Positions 14,701-29,700 of a stretch of 64,000 nucleotides of DNA are shown one piece after another. The DNA lies in NCBI RefSeq assembly GCF_949628215.1, contig NC_134281.1:9310501-9374500 (forward strand), read 5' to 3'. Position 1 is the first letter of the stretch. Every line of letters starts with the position of its first letter. The DNA comes from Phalacrocorax aristotelis (lineage: Eukaryota; Chordata; Aves; Suliformes; Phalacrocoracidae). A program made the translations under genes and the position numbers. The notes under the pieces are model-generated. The model was not told the origin of the DNA. It worked only from the letters and a program-made list of their open reading frames with translations, and did no database searches.

Positions 14701-17700
14701 GGTTTTTTTTAAAGATTTTGGTTTATTTATTGTTTATCTTCCTATGTTCTTTTTCCTGTCTTTTGCACTTTCCTCTTTATTTCTGTCCCCAATCATCTGA
14801 AAAGTTTGCTAAAGAGTGGGTAAGTGTGTCCTACTTTTATTTTCTTTTTTCCAAATTCCTGTATTAATATGTTACTGTCATAGAAAAAGATCCCTGAACT
14901 GTAGAGCAGTTCAGAGACTACCGATCAGAAACTGAGACCAACATCTAGCATTTGTAAAGCCCTCGCAGTCTTCCTTCCCAAAGTCTGATTAGTATTTAAA
15001 GCAGATTTGTCTCTTTCAATGTGATTTGATGTTAACATTTTAAAACAATATTAATGCCAAGTGGTAATGAATATAGTGACTAGCACCAGTGCTTGAAATG
15101 TTTGACTGAAAAATCAAATGTTTTGTGTTGGAAAGCAGTCATAATCAGTATTTTCTCAGTCCATTGAAAATAAGAATATACTGTATGTTTTCACTAATTA
15201 AATCTTGTATTGGAAACAGGTCTTTTCTAAATTAGTAGAAGACTGTATTTTAGTACCTATTCTAGCCATATTGCAGCTGATTGCATCAGAGCTCCCAAGC
15301 TCAGCAAGGTTTGGCATGTGCAGAAATTGGGTTGAAGACTCAGAAACACTGATGCTGCAGGCACTGGCGTTGGTCAGCTGGTTCTGAGCTCGTGCCGTGG
15401 GATCTGCTAACACCAGGGCTCGGGGCTGCGCTGCCCGCTGGCTTTTGCATGGGACAAAAAGGCTCATCTTGGTTTGTTGGGGATTTAAAATCTATCTTAT
15501 AGTCACTGAAAAGCGTTTACATGAGTACTTAATTTGAACCATGTGCCTGCTGAACCCAGTGCGTAACATGCGTTCACATGCTTTGCTGCAGTAGATGGGA
15601 AGTGCACAGCATGTCCTCCCGTGGTTCAACCCCCTGTAGACTCCCCTGGTGCAGCAAATCCTCCCCACTCCCCTTCCAAGGGCTGCGTGGTTTGCGGTGC
15701 CCTAGGCAAGGGCTGCCCATTTCCCTCGGGCGGCTGGCGTATCTCATTGTCAGGTGTGATCTGTGTGAAAAATGAACAGGATAATGCCCACAGAACTGAA
15801 GCAAAAGGACTTCAGGGTCTCTAGGAGCGGGGGTTGCTGGTGCTCTCGGGCATGGCAAAGCCTCCCCTCCAACCTGTGCGTGTGGCTACCGGAGCTGCAG
15901 GCACACAGAAGAGGGCAGGGTTTGCCCATGCTTTGCAAACTGATGTGAGATTCTCCTGCATTCAAGGTCTCTCCTATAAGTGTAAGTAATCACTGGCCAC
16001 TATAGCGGAGTACAGGGTAATAAGCTGCATAATTCTTTGGTTTAATACTACTGCATAATGTGGTTTACCATGGGAAGAGGCTGACAACCATCGAGCTCTT
16101 GCCTGTGATCAATGCTAATATTTTCCTCCCCCTCTGCTTTTATTTTTCTTTAGCACCAGTACCATTCAAAAATAGATGAACTAATTGAGGAAACCGTCAA
16201 AGAAATGATAACACTCCTAGTGGCAAAGGTAACCTTCGGCTTCAGGTGAAGTGATTCACTGTTAACATTGCGTTTTTAATATGTGCATTTCCATTAAAAT
16301 GTGACACATTAAGATGTTGAATTGGCTTCTTGTTTCTCACAGGCAAGATCATATATCTCCCAGTCCTTTCATGGTGACTCTGTGATGATTAGGAACTGCG
16401 TGAGATGTAATACACTGCTAGTAGGATTGCCATACTGGGCCAGAAGTGGTTTTAAAGAATGGGTGTTATGTTGATGGGGTAACACCCCGTGGTCAGCATC
16501 ACCCCACAGCACTGAGGGTAGCTGCAGTCAGGGGGTGGCACTGCTAAATGCTGCTGTGTAGACGTTGGGGTGGCATGCAGAGGTGGTCACCACTCCTACG
16601 CATAAGGTTGTGTGGACAAAATAACTCATCTTGTGCAAGATCACCATATGCTCTTCTAAGAAATTAATTTAGAGGTGACAGTAGTGGGAAATACATTCCA
16701 AAATGTCAGGTTTAATTGTTTGGAAATTGTTTTTCATCAGAGGTGGCTCCTCTAGCTCAGCTGCCAGCATTTCCCTTGGGTTGTTGTGTAGGTCTGGTGT
16801 GCTGTGCTAACACAGAGGGGAATTGGTACGTAGGGAGAAAGATGGTGGGGTGTGTTTTCCTCTAGTTTCAAACTTTCTGAGAACAAGTCATCCCTATTAT
16901 ACAGTGGAGACCTTTAAACATAATCTGCCAACATATGCCAGTTCAATTCTTCTGCAAGAATACCCAGCTAGCTGCCTGCTTGACACTGTGTACTGGGAGC
17001 AAGAACCACCAGCTTCCCTGTCCAGAGAGGCTGTGCTGGCTTCCCAGCGTGCTGCACCCGCCTCCTGTCACCAGCATCACCCATGACACTGAGGGGTGAT
17101 TCCCACCCAGCGAGACATAGCACCCAAAAGGCTTGCTTGCTTTCCCCCCGGTCCCTGGCCCGCTGTGCTCGCGGGCGGGTTGTCCGTTCCTTTGGCAATG
17201 CTGAGAACTCCACTGATTTCTTTGAAGGTGATGCTGATTTTTACACCCTTGTTCAATTATTAAAAATAATTGCAGTATTTTTTGTCTTCGTAGTTTGTCA
17301 CCATTTTGGAAGGAGTCTTGGCCAAACTGTCTAGATACGATGAAGGAACTTTGTTTTCTTCTTTCCTGTCTTTTACTGTAAGTACAGACAATGTTTTCCT
17401 TTCTTCTTCTTTTTTTTTCCCCCGAGTTGTGATCTCCTGCTCTCCCAGGACTAGATCAGTTGCATAATAGTTCTGCCATTCTGTGATGTTTGAACACTGT
17501 AATCCCCCACATCAATACACAACCTGTGTGCAGATATACAGTACATAAACACCCAGGATGCGTAAACCATCTTATTGTAGCACGGTGTAAACCTATCTCT
17601 AGTCATCACTCAGGCTGGTGGGGTTTATTCTGTTGAGGTTGCATATGAAGATGAAAAAAAAATCATTGCACTGTACATGCAATTTCCCTAACTAAAGAAG

Positions 17701-20700
17701 TTGCTTCATTGCCATGTTGCATGACAGGTGTGTTCCTTTCATTCTTCTGGCCATAACAGTGACCATCTTAAGAAGTAAAAAACAAAATAAGGGAGATCTA
17801 AAGAGTGCCTTCATGTTTCTAGAAGAGAACAAGGTAGGGAAAATGCCATGAGGTTATGTAGCACAAGGTGCCTGTCATGGCACATTTCTCCCTAACGTTG
17901 CAGAACCAATCCACAGCTCATTCCATTACATATTTCCTAGAAAAGTACAGGACAAGAAAAATATCCATGCAAATGCCTCAGTATCCACAAGGGTTTAACA
18001 ATCTGAGCTGTATTCCAGAAAAGTGTTGTGACAGCTTCTTAGGACAAGCACATAGCAAACGATTTTCAAAGGTCTTCTGAAAATGCATGCCAGAAAGTTT
18101 ACAAGAGCATCTGTTTGCAAGTGTGGCTTCCCTTAGCTCAGCTCCCAGGCAGGTGTGCACCCAAATGCGTGTGTCTGGGCTTGCTTGGAAAGTTGCGTTA
18201 ACATTTTCACCCACCAGCCCTGCTGCCCGCAGGCACAGCCTGTCCTGCGCTCAATTGTTCACAGGGACTGGGCAGGAGGCAGAAGGCACTGCTCTGCAAA
18301 CTGGGAAGGCTTTCCAAAATATCTTTCAGGAGTTGTCTTCTATACTTGTAATTTTCTGTTGTTTGCTACTCTTGGGCCCTTTTTGCTGAGTTTGAGGCAG
18401 TTTTGTAGGATCTCTTTGGAAATGAGGATGGTAAGAGTGCATGTAGGAAGGCTCACCAGCTGAGGCAAGAAATTGCTCACAGGCAGCTGTGTGCATGCAC
18501 AGTCTGGCAGCTTATCTAAACTGCCATGGGGTTCAAACTAAGTGTCACAACTTTTCAGGTGTGCTGGAGGCACTTTGTTCTTCGGAGAAGAAAGGGAAGG
18601 GAGGGTCTCCCCCTCACTGCCCCGCAGTGCAGCTCTTCTCCCAGGATAACCCCTGCATGGTTACAGACCTGTGGCTGTGCTCGCCCTGCTCGCGGGGATG
18701 CAGGGGATGGCTTGGGGTGGATACCTTCTCTCATTCCAGTGCTGCTGAGGGTTAGGAGACGCTCGCCTGCCAGCAGCAGAGTATGTGGAGGCGGCAGCTT
18801 TTCAGGCATCGGAAGTACCAGCATCAGCCCGGGTAGACAGCGTAATGTGCAGCCCTTCCTGCTCCGCGAGTCCAAGCTGTTCCGTGGTTGACGCTGCACT
18901 GCTGCCACCACATCCTACTGTTTACGCTGCTGAGTGGTGCTCCCTTCAATTGCTGAGCGAACCCCTGGCCACGCTTGGGCTCTGGGTGCCCATGAGGAGG
19001 CAGCACGTAGGTGCATGAGGGTCAAGCATCCTCGCCCTGCTGCTCCTTAGACGCTTCTTGACAATTAACTGCCCCAGCAGCAGCAAAACGGTCTGTCCCA
19101 CTTCGATGGCCCCGCGGCCTTTGAGCCCAGCTCCACAGTTTTGGTTTCCTGAGTTTCCAGCCAGGACGGGCTGTGCACCCAAATAGTTACCGTGCGTGGT
19201 GTGTGCACGTCCCTAGGAAGGTGCTGAGCCCTCGCCCCCAGCAAGGAGGCTGGGCGCACTGTGGAGGAGCAGGTTTGCTCCTTTCTGGGCAAGTGATGTT
19301 TCTTGCTTTGGCCCACTTCTTTACTGGGCGCCACTGGGCAGCACCAGCCAAAAAAGGTGGCTGAGGAACAGCCCTGACCCCTTCGGCACTGGGCTTAGAA
19401 AGTCTCCCTTCCCTGCAGTAGTAATGGGATTTGCTGTGTTTAGTCTTTGCAATGATAAATAGAGAAACTCTCTCTTGTTACAGCATGCTTGCACCACCTC
19501 CCACGTTTTCCCTGTCTGAACAAATACAACAAAGTGTGGTGGTCCAAGCCGCTGAGCTCTAGAAAGCATTAGTCTCCCACCCCCTTCCACCGACTTCTTT
19601 CATCGCGTGTTTTCCAGGCGCTCTGCAAGTGACATGTAATCGGGGGTCTTGTGACAGACAGTTTTATCACCTAGTAGGATATCCTCATTTCCAATTCTTG
19701 CCTCGAAATTCAAGATAAAATTAACGCATCTGTTGTCCTAATAAATTCTCTACTAGCCACTTCTCCTTGCAGAGCACTTTGGGAGGAAAATACCCTTCTA
19801 AATTTGGCCAGACTTTTTTTTTTTTCTGTTTGTTGCTACATTTAAGTGCATCTCAGCAGCAGCAGCCCAGGCCCTGGCTGGGCGTCTGCATGTGCATATC
19901 CACTGAGTCACAGGAACGACAGCTGCTAAAATTCCCTTTAATCTGGATGGCCTCTGTGGGCGGAGAGTTACACCTACGGTAATTAAAACTAAAGACTGCC
20001 TATTACCCAAGGGAGACAGAAGTAAAAGATCTTATTTTTGTTCTGCGCAAAATTTGTATGGTAAACTGAGACGTTTCATGGCAAAGTCACATACTTTGTG
20101 AAAAACGGCAGCCTAGCAAAAATCACACAACATCCGGCAGTTTGGAAATTTCACTAAATGTAGCCAAATCTGAGTTTAAAGAAAAACAAGTAATTATTCT
20201 GATTAAAGGGGAGTGGGCAGGAGAAGAAGCTCAGTTTTTTTGTGGGTGGAGGGGGGAGATCGCAGGAAGCCTACTGAGTTATTCTTGTCGCCTCTTAGCT
20301 TTGGGGAAGGAGGCAGCTTGAAATGGTGGTGCTAAGCTGGACCTAAGAGTGCTAAATCCACGCTCAGATTGCAGGTTTCCAGGGGTGCCGCTGCATTACT
20401 TCATGCCCTGTGTGATAGCTGAAGATGCAGGTGCATGGCACGGTGCAGCTCTGAGCACAGACCCCGGCTTCAATTCTGCAGGCTGTTGAGACGCATCATT
20501 TTCTGAGCTTTCCTCCTGGTTGTTTAGCTATGCTGTTCAGAAAAAGAGCTCCCTTGGAGCTAGCTTGGGTAGCCCTGCCTGCGGCTGCTCCACTCCGGCA
20601 TGGGTTGTGCCATGACTGCCTGCTCCTGCGGAGCCGCAGCCGTTGGCCGGGCTCCAGCTGCCTTCATGCGTGGAGGCTGGGGTTCCTCCCATCCCATTCG

Positions 20701-23700
20701 GCAGGAGCAAGGGATGGTGCTTCGCTACCTCCCAAGAAAGTTGTGAGGATAAATGCATTGAAAGAGTGAGATGTCCAGACAGCCAGCTGGGAACGGAAAT
20801 ACCTGGAGGAGAGATTAGTGTTTGCTCTTCGCTGGGAGCAAGGGCTTGGCACTGATTTTGCTACCTCCTTTGTAAACTTGTGTGCTGGGACGTGCCCCAT
20901 CCCTATCCGTCCCCTCAGAAAGGCAGACCCTGAGTCGCATCGGGGCAGCAGGCACTCGGCACCCTCCTCCTGCCCTTCCCTCTGTTCCTGCCCGCCGGCT
21001 TGGCAGCCCGGGCGCTGCCAATACTTGCAGCATTCACCTCGGCAATTACCACCAGTCTGGTCTTTTGTATCGCCTCATTGTGCTTAATTATGCACCCCCC
21101 ACACACACCATATGAGTGCTTCCACCCACTCTCACATTCTGTCTCACACATACATTCATTCTCTCATTCGGGACACATAATTTATTCATCCCAAGATGCA
21201 ACTGTGTGCGTGTTATATTTAGGCTGTTTTAATGGTAGCTTTAGAAATATTTAAAAGCAGGTGAGCTTTTACACCCAAACAAAGATGGCCGGCAACGCTT
21301 ACCCTAATTAAAAGCAGAAGCGTTGTGGAAAATCCCAGCCATACTCTTTCTAGACACAGTGCCTTATGCTACAGTGGGAAAAAGGTCTCTCTGGCCAGCT
21401 GGGCACTGCTCAGTTGGAAAAGTTGGCCCTGTCACTGGGGGCCACCCCACCTCCTGTGCCAGGCAATGTGCACCCTGCTGTATGGCAAACCAGAGACAAA
21501 GTAAATTTGGGGTCTTGCAGCACCCACCAGCTTGTGAGGACACCGCAGAGTGCAGCATCCTCTCTCTGATACCCTCCCTCAGATAACATCTTTTAAAAGG
21601 AGGGGAAAATCATAGGAAACTCTAAAGTAGCTGTTGTAGTCTGGGAAGCAGAAAGCTTTGGGGCACTTCTCTGTGGCATGGCGTGGGCATGCCGCACCAG
21701 TGTGGTCTGTGAGTTCCTGCCGCCTCAGGGCCAGCAAAAAAAGGGGAAAATAATGTCCCAGGCTGCAGCATGCAAAGCTGGAGAAAGCACACTGCATGCA
21801 GGACTATGGGCAGGGGCCAAAGTTAGGGTCCTCTGGGTGCTTTCTGGTGGCCACCCTGGTGCAGGTGCCTGCCAGCCCCACCATGCCGTTGTGCCTCCGC
21901 TGCTGGGGACCTCCCACGGTCCCTGGAAGGCGGGTCCCGACAGAGAGACACGTGCTGCCTTCGTAGACACATGGCATCGGGTAGAGAACAAGGCCTCCGA
22001 AGAAAATAACAATGTCTACTTATGAACCCCATCTTCCCCCGCTTGCTGAAGTAGATGAGGGAGCAGCATAACTCCCACACTATCATCTGTTGCTATTAGA
22101 GCTTTAGCAGCAGTAAAGTTACCTCTTCAAAACAACAACAACAAAAATACCGCCCTGGCCTATTCTTTTAGAGAGGAAACATAGCTTTTATCACCCTTTT
22201 TCCCCCACTCAGCATTGTGTTGTCCCAACTCTTGGCTGGAGGAGTCCTTACAGGTGTTTAAAGAAAAAGCAAAGACCTGAAAACGTACTGATGGTGTAAA
22301 CTCTCTTCTTGTTCCTTTTACAGGTGAAGGCTGCTTCCAAATACGTGGATGTACCCGTAAGCACAATTTAAACAACTTCTGTCATAGTAATTTGCATCGT
22401 GCTTTGGTTTATGGCATGTGTAGAAACCCACGTTATGCATTAACAGCCAAGATTGAACCATGGGCCTTCACACTTCTAACATTTGAACTGGAAAGAATAT
22501 CTCCATGGAGTTAATAATGAGCAGTTACCCTCTTATGGAGACCTACGAGGCTGTTTAGGCAATAATTTGCAGATGGTGTCAAAAAGGTACCATATTTATG
22601 CAATTGGCTTGAATCACATTTAAAAAAAAATGGGAGCAGTGCATTCTGTTAATTCTTCATTTGGACTTGTACAAATACAGTATAATTTCCAAACAAAAAG
22701 GTCCAGACATGTTAGAACTGAGCCAACACACATCTAACACATTAGCTAATCTATTTTATTTTTGTTCTTCTAATTGTTGGTTTATTTTACTCTTTTGGAA
22801 AATGACTTTTTTATTACTTTGGGGGAATGGTGATGAGCTAGCAACATGTGTTTGGGAAATTGTTAATGAAAATAATTTTTTCCATTTTTCTGTAATTGGT
22901 ATAGGAAAACTGTACATCGTCTCCCCTAATTAGACCTTGATTCATAAGGAAAAGAGCCCTTAACATTCTTAGACAGAGCACTTAACTTGCCAGAAATTTA
23001 CATGTAAATTGAGTTTAAGTGTAGTATATGAATGTTGGCTGGAATAAGGGGTTAGTGTAACATTTACAGGCAGAAAGATCCTAGCAATTACAAATGAAAA
23101 AAGAGTAGATCTTAATACACCACACCAGCTCCTGCATCCAGTTAGACTGGGCAGTGTTTGATGACCTGTATGTATAATGTATACATGTGCATTCCATGCG
23201 GATGCAGTTGCTCTGCATGCTGTCACATGACAACGATAAATTTATCAGAAATCTTGGACCACATCAACTGCCTTCAGTGTTTCCATCCCTTTAGCCCAAA
23301 AGAAACCTCTCCTACCACGTTGCCATATCTTTAGCCCAGCATGAGGAAGACAAACTCTTAAACAGTAAGAGATCTTCCTTGGTTTAAAATATCCCAAAGC
23401 AGAGGTTGGCATCCTGTTGTCTTGGAGTAATAGAAACAAGATATTAGGAGCATTAGAATGAGATACTTGGAATTCATTTCTAGCCCCATGGAGCTCGAAT
23501 GTGTAGAAAACATGGAGATCCTTCAGCTGAAACTCCTAGTTGTTCAAGTGCATCTTAAATATTTAGTCATCAGGAATTTGAGCACAGAACAGGTTTTTAA
23601 AGTAAATTTTAGGGCAGAGCATGGCCTTCTCTGAGGTCTCTATGTTCTGGAAAGTAAAGGATCTCTGGGGAAGCAACCTCAGTAAAACGCTATATAACTC

Positions 23701-26700
23701 TTTTAAGCTTTTCCAAAACTATTTTCTTGCTGTACCTGGCAGACCCTTGGGAGGTCCTCAGCGTTGTGGCCGTGCGGGAGGAGCAGCGTCTGCTCCCATC
23801 CTTGGAGCCAGTTGGATACTCTCGTTCTTGCATAAAATAGAGCAGAAATCATTCATCTAGGTTATTATTTTGGTTGTTTCCCCACCTATCCCTGGAAATG
23901 AAGCCACGTTACAACGGCTTCCTTGGCAGCCCCAAAATTTTTGATGAAATCAACCACCAGCCCTACACAGCTCCCAGACCTTTGCGGGAGGCCACCCCAT
24001 GGTCCGTGAGCCACTGCCTTTCTGGGGGAAGGAGAAAGGAAAACCCATTTTGTTAGAGGCTCCTCTTTTAAAGGACAGAGGGGAAATCCTGGTGTTGAAC
24101 AGAAAACAGAAAACCATTGGTTAAATGTAATTCCCCAAACACCGTTGCCCTTGTCTGGGCACAAACCAATCCGTTTAATGCCACCTTGAAATGGGCATGA
24201 TCGGCGTGCTGAAAATTGCTTGAAAGTGTAACACTTGACTACTGCCACATTTGTGTTGTCCTCATTGTTTTTCAAATTAATACCTTGTCATTGTTGCAGT
24301 AGGTGTTAAGAAATGTTACTGGCTTCCCAAGGGCCAAGCACTGGCCCTTTGCTTGATAATTGTTTGCTTTGTATTAAAAAACTCCCTTCCTACTGCTTTC
24401 CAAACTGTCCTCATTTTCACCCTGGAAATTACACAGATGTGTTAACTAACTTCAATTTACAGCGGCTGACAATCGTATCTTGCAGAGAAACGATACTCTG
24501 TGATCTGAGGTAAATCACAGTAATGGAAACTAATGACACTAGTTATTAACAAACTTACAATGTGCCATGGAAATTTAAGATTTTGTGGCAGGTCTTGTAA
24601 TGACTCATGTTACAGTATTTTAATGGGTTTCCTTTGAGGTAAGTTTGATTCCAATATATCAAGCAATGTGAACTCAAACAGGATTTTTTTTTAAGTGTTT
24701 TTGCCTTCCACCTGCCTCAGTTCCCATTGTCTTTAAAGAAATGCTGTTATCCCAAAATCTTGCGTGCTTGCGGGTTGCTGTTTAAAATCAGTTAAATTCT
24801 GCAGAGAGATGTAGAGATGTGACAGCACAGGGAGGCTTCCTGCAGTTTAGCAGCAGTTTAAACGTTCATGTAGACACATATTCCCTGACTTACCATTTAG
24901 CCAATTTATTCTTAAGAGCAGCACTAAATGTGACTAAAGTCAGGGGTCTAAACAGGAAAAAAAAGGCGATTTTGGCATGCCTCCTGCAATGCCAGCTGCT
25001 TACTGCACACATCCTCACACCGTAAAAGAAGAACCAAGAGCCAAGCTCTGGCTGTTAGCTTTCTACCTTCAGAAACCAGAGGGTTTGCACAGAGAAGATG
25101 ACCCAAGAAAACAACAAATCTCCACGCTGGCTTGCTGGTTCACTCGCTAGGTCAACAGCACCAAAAGTAGCAAGAGAACTTCCCAGCATCGGTATGTTGA
25201 GGAGGAGCTTTATTCCTCTGACCAGCTTCGCTTTAGCCAAAAGAAGAGAAAGAGCAAATGTCTTTGCATGATTTTGTGCTGCATACAGTATTTTGCTGGG
25301 CAACTCAGTGGGACTCGGTGTCTGTCAGGTAAGGAGAGGGCGAACTGCAGGAGGCCAGCAGGAGATGGAGGAGAAGGAAAAGCAGCGATGAGGCTACACA
25401 GAGGAGCTGCCCCCTGCACCACTATTCATGTGTGTCTCTCTCTCTCTTCTTCTCTCCCCCATGCAGAAGCCGGGGATGGATGTTGCTGATGCCTATGTGA
25501 CATTTGTCCGCCACTCTCAGGATGTCCTGCGTGATAAGGTCAATGAGGAGATGTATATAGAAAGGTTATTTGATGTAAGTAAATGCCTTCTCCTGCTTGG
25601 ACACCAAGCAGGAGAGACCCAAAATGTGACAAAATAAGACAGGAGGATAAGTCACATTTTGAGAAAATTTATTGGTTATAGCTTTAAAAAATAAATAAAT
25701 CTTTCCTTTCTTTCTGACTAAGGCTCGTATCTGCTCTCTGCCTGCTTTAAACCTCTACTCTAGTCTACTGTGTCTTGGTCTGTCTGTGCGTGGATTTTAA
25801 GGGAACAGCATCTTCTAAGAGAGCCCTTTACTATGTTTAAGCTTGTGGAAAATCTCTCTGTAACAGAACACCTTGGTCATTGTTCTCACTGTTAAAATTT
25901 GAGCCGGGTTTTTGGCAGATGCGCTTGCTAAGGGCCATCTCTTCTGCACATTTTGCAGTGTGCTTCTTTGACAAACACCCCAAAACTGACAGTGGATTAA
26001 GTGTACTAAATTTTAATTTTAAAAGCTAACCAAAAAAGAGCTGATCAGGAATCTACTTTCATATTTCAGGAGGACCATGTTGTGGTGTCTGACACCAAAG
26101 GTAAAGTTGAGACGTGGTCTTCTTGATGAGGATGGCATGGTAGGAACTGACCCAGATGTTCAGAGCTATTTTTTTGTTGCACAAGATAAATTCATTGGAC
26201 TGTAAGAGAACAGTGACCTGTGATGCCCGTTTGTTTTGGATTTGGATGCATGTTAACCAATATCTCTGTTTCTGTTGCTCTTGTTGTGTTATAGCCTTTC
26301 TGTCCTTGTAGCTGTTCTATAGCGAAGGTTTTCTGTTGATGGCCAGCCTGTAGCATTAGTGTTTCAGTCTCCTTTAGGGTATTTGTCCATATATCGATTT
26401 CTGTTTGAAGCAGCTTCTGTTCCTACTTTCCTTCCTTTCATCTCTCAGCAGTGCCATTTCTCAGTCTCCCGGCTCTGGAACTCTAACAACCTTCCTCGCT
26501 TTCTTTACTCGCTCGTTTGCTTCCTCAGTGTGCAGGGAAAGCTGCTTTTTTCCCCAAGCAACTTGCTCCTTCACTCAATACCTCTCTTTCTGCGCATTAC
26601 CTGTCCCTTAGAAACCTCTTCTTCCTTTACAATTCCCACTCTTTCTTTCCCCCATACCTTATCGGATTAAAATGGAACTTATCTCTCATGTCAAATGTTT

Positions 26701-29700
26701 TATCACATTATATCAAGTGGCATGAATTAGAGTCAAATAATCTTACTGTGTACATCTACTAGCATGACCCATATCCACTGAGAATGCCTCATTCATGCAC
26801 GGAGCACAGCAGTGCCTCCTCCGGGCGCCGCGCGTGCTCGCTCTGGGGAGAGTTTGCAGCGCAGAGCACCAGACGCAAATCACCCATCAAGCAGGCATGG
26901 GGAGAAAAAACAAAACATAACACAAAAGACTGTCGCTTCCATCTGCAGCGGGCCTGCGAGTGCATTGCTCGTTTGTGTTGAAATTTATTCCATGAGCAGT
27001 TAAATTTCCAGAGCTCATCTGGACTGTTCTTTTCAATGCCCACACTGCCTTTTCCCTCATCCTTTCCCTATGATTCACAGTTGGTGTGTTTGTACCCTTT
27101 GGGCCATTATTTCCAATTTTCAAAAGGCTGTAATTAGCACAAATATTGGTGCTAATATCCGCTTGTACTTAGTTTTCCCAAGCCCTATTTTAAACAAATT
27201 AACAGTTGACATGAAAAAAAAAAAGAGCAGCTACCTTGGTGGAAAGCAAAAAGTGCAAAACCTTTCTTTCTCTCCCTGCTCTCCTCGAGTCTTCCTGGTC
27301 CATGCAGAATAAAATCATCAAGTAGGGTTTTTACATTGCTGCTCCTGTTTTGACCCACGCCGGCTACAGACGGGAGCTGCAGCGTGTGGGAGCTGTTCCC
27401 GTTCCAGTTCCAGTTCCAGTTCCCGTTCCCGTTCCCTGCACCGGTGGGACGGCATTGGGACCCAATGCCACCAGCTTCTTCGCATGTGTCTCGCGTACGT
27501 GAGTGTGCGCCTGCGAGCGGGACGAGCTTCAGGGCCCTTGGCTCACAAGAAGGGAGGGGGATGCTCCGAGCCCTAGCCACCAAAAAATTGGCATTACATT
27601 TTGAGCTGTCGTGTATCGTCTTTGCCAGGTTTCAGCTGAAGAAGTTAAATGCTCCTGAGGCCAGCTGTCAGCACAGCTGAGGTGCTGGTGCATCAGTAGC
27701 AGCAGGGTTTATGAGTATGTGGGGATCACCTGGGCCCAGACCCTGCTTAAATCGGTGCTGTGTTCACCTACATTTCGGTAAGAGCAAATGCTTAACGCTA
27801 TTGTCCTGAGCTTGATCTCAGCCACAGTCCTGCCTTTGCCCCCCTCACCTAACACAGCGACGCAGCATGGCCATGGGCTCTTTAAGGTCCCTTGGTCTCT
27901 GCACCGATGGTCATATTTTCCAAGGACATCTTAGGTGCTAGTTACCTTTTTAATAAGAAAGAGAAGAGGAATAATCAAGAATGGTATTTACGATGCTGAA
28001 TTAGACTTGGGCCTGGTTTTGTTCTTGCTTCCTCCAGCACAGTAGAGGAGCAATCCTCTTAGCTGCAGAGTTTCTCCAGGCAATGAGATTATTAACACTT
28101 TCGAGGCTGGCTCCTCCGCTGGCTTAGTGCAGCGATGCTGGCTTACCCCAGCTAAAACCTTAGGCCAGTTTTAGGATGTTATGTGTTAATACATGCAGCA
28201 ATGGAAGGTAAACAGCTTAAATCTGCCTGCGGGCAGTTCCTCTGGTCTCAGTGGGAACATGTTAGAGACAGTCGCAATATAGGGCTAAATCCCTTTCTGT
28301 GCAGCCATGAGTAGTGCAAGAGCAGAGGTGCACGGTGCAAGGTTGCCTATCGCATGTTCGGTGGGGTTTGCAGCTCCCGGGATATTCCTAATCCCCACAC
28401 TTCTCCACAGTCCTGCCCAACATTTCTATTCATTTCCCCTTTGTCTCCTACCAGGAGCAGAGGCTGCAGAGTGTGTTAGGCCGTCTCCCAACAGGAGCTG
28501 GGTTAATAGATCTGGTTTTTGGCATTTGCCATGATTTTTTAGCTCAGAAACCATCTCTCTTCCCCTGCATTGTGTGGCTGCTTGCACCTGCAGACCAGGG
28601 CTATGCTTTTAGGGAAATACTAGCGTCTGCAGAAGATTATTGTAATATTTCTGTGTGGTCTGTGTGTTAATCCTCTTAATTCTACAAATTAGTCAGGGTT
28701 TCCCCCCCCTCCCCGCAACAAAGTCATCTTAATTTTAAAAATCTGTATTCTTGGGATCACTGAACGAACAGATTGATCGTGGAGTTCTGCTGGTAATCAA
28801 AACCTAACTAGCTTTTTGGCAGTGCTGTTTACTGCAGAGTAACATGACTTATTTACTTGGCCTGGCTCACTAATTTGATAACATTTAAAGCTAAAACACT
28901 AATAAGGCCCGTTGGTAGAGAGCAGTGGTAACAGAAGAGTTTCAGAATAGCAACGTAGCATCCATTCCCTGCGTTCCTGTGCATGGCTGGGTGTTTTGGG
29001 ATTTAAACTGCCGTGATGTTTTGCACAGAACACAGAAGGATCACAAACTCTGGTGGTGCCTGATGGAAAGTAAGATTTTATCACTTTTTCTCCCAGAAAG
29101 GGGGCAGAGTTGACATGCAGAATGTGACAGTTTATAGGAATGGTGAGGCAGAGGCAGGCGGGTGTATCTTAAACATGGGAAAATGCCTTCAGAGTGATCC
29201 CAACTCTCCAGACCAGTCCTGCAAAATTGGGGTCCCCTTTGGTTCAGGCATTCAGAATTTCATAGGATCAGAATTTATACATCTGTAATTTTGTCTGAAG
29301 GCAGCGGGTGTTTTACTTGTAAGGGTTGTGCCCTTTGGTGGAAGTTATTTATACATGTGTGTATGTCTTTACACACACCCTTAGACACTCACAGTATAGG
29401 TTTCAACCCATCAGAACATATGTGATCCAGATAGTCTATGATTGACTAGCAGATGTGTAAAAGCCAACCTTTCTTCCTCATAAATTGGTAAACACTAATG
29501 TAAAACATAGTGCGAATATTTCCTCCCCAGGCACAGGCGAGTAGCACATACAAAAAAGGCTACCGAGCATTGAGTGAGCTCCCCAAGATCCTGCAAATTC
29601 CAGCATCCTGATGCAGTCCCTAAATAGCGCAGATGGCATTTTTCTCTCTGATGATTAATTCAATATCTTACCGAAAAAAACAAAAACATGCTTTTGATAT

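Noticed and set aside
26070..26100. A possible extra CADPS exon: tttcag before and gtaaag after a 31-base segment reading [10 protein letters not shown].
   Set aside because: 31 bases would break the reading frame, because both flanking exons are phase 0. The known family sequence runs directly from ...IERLFD to QWY..., so I treat it as a pseudo-exon.
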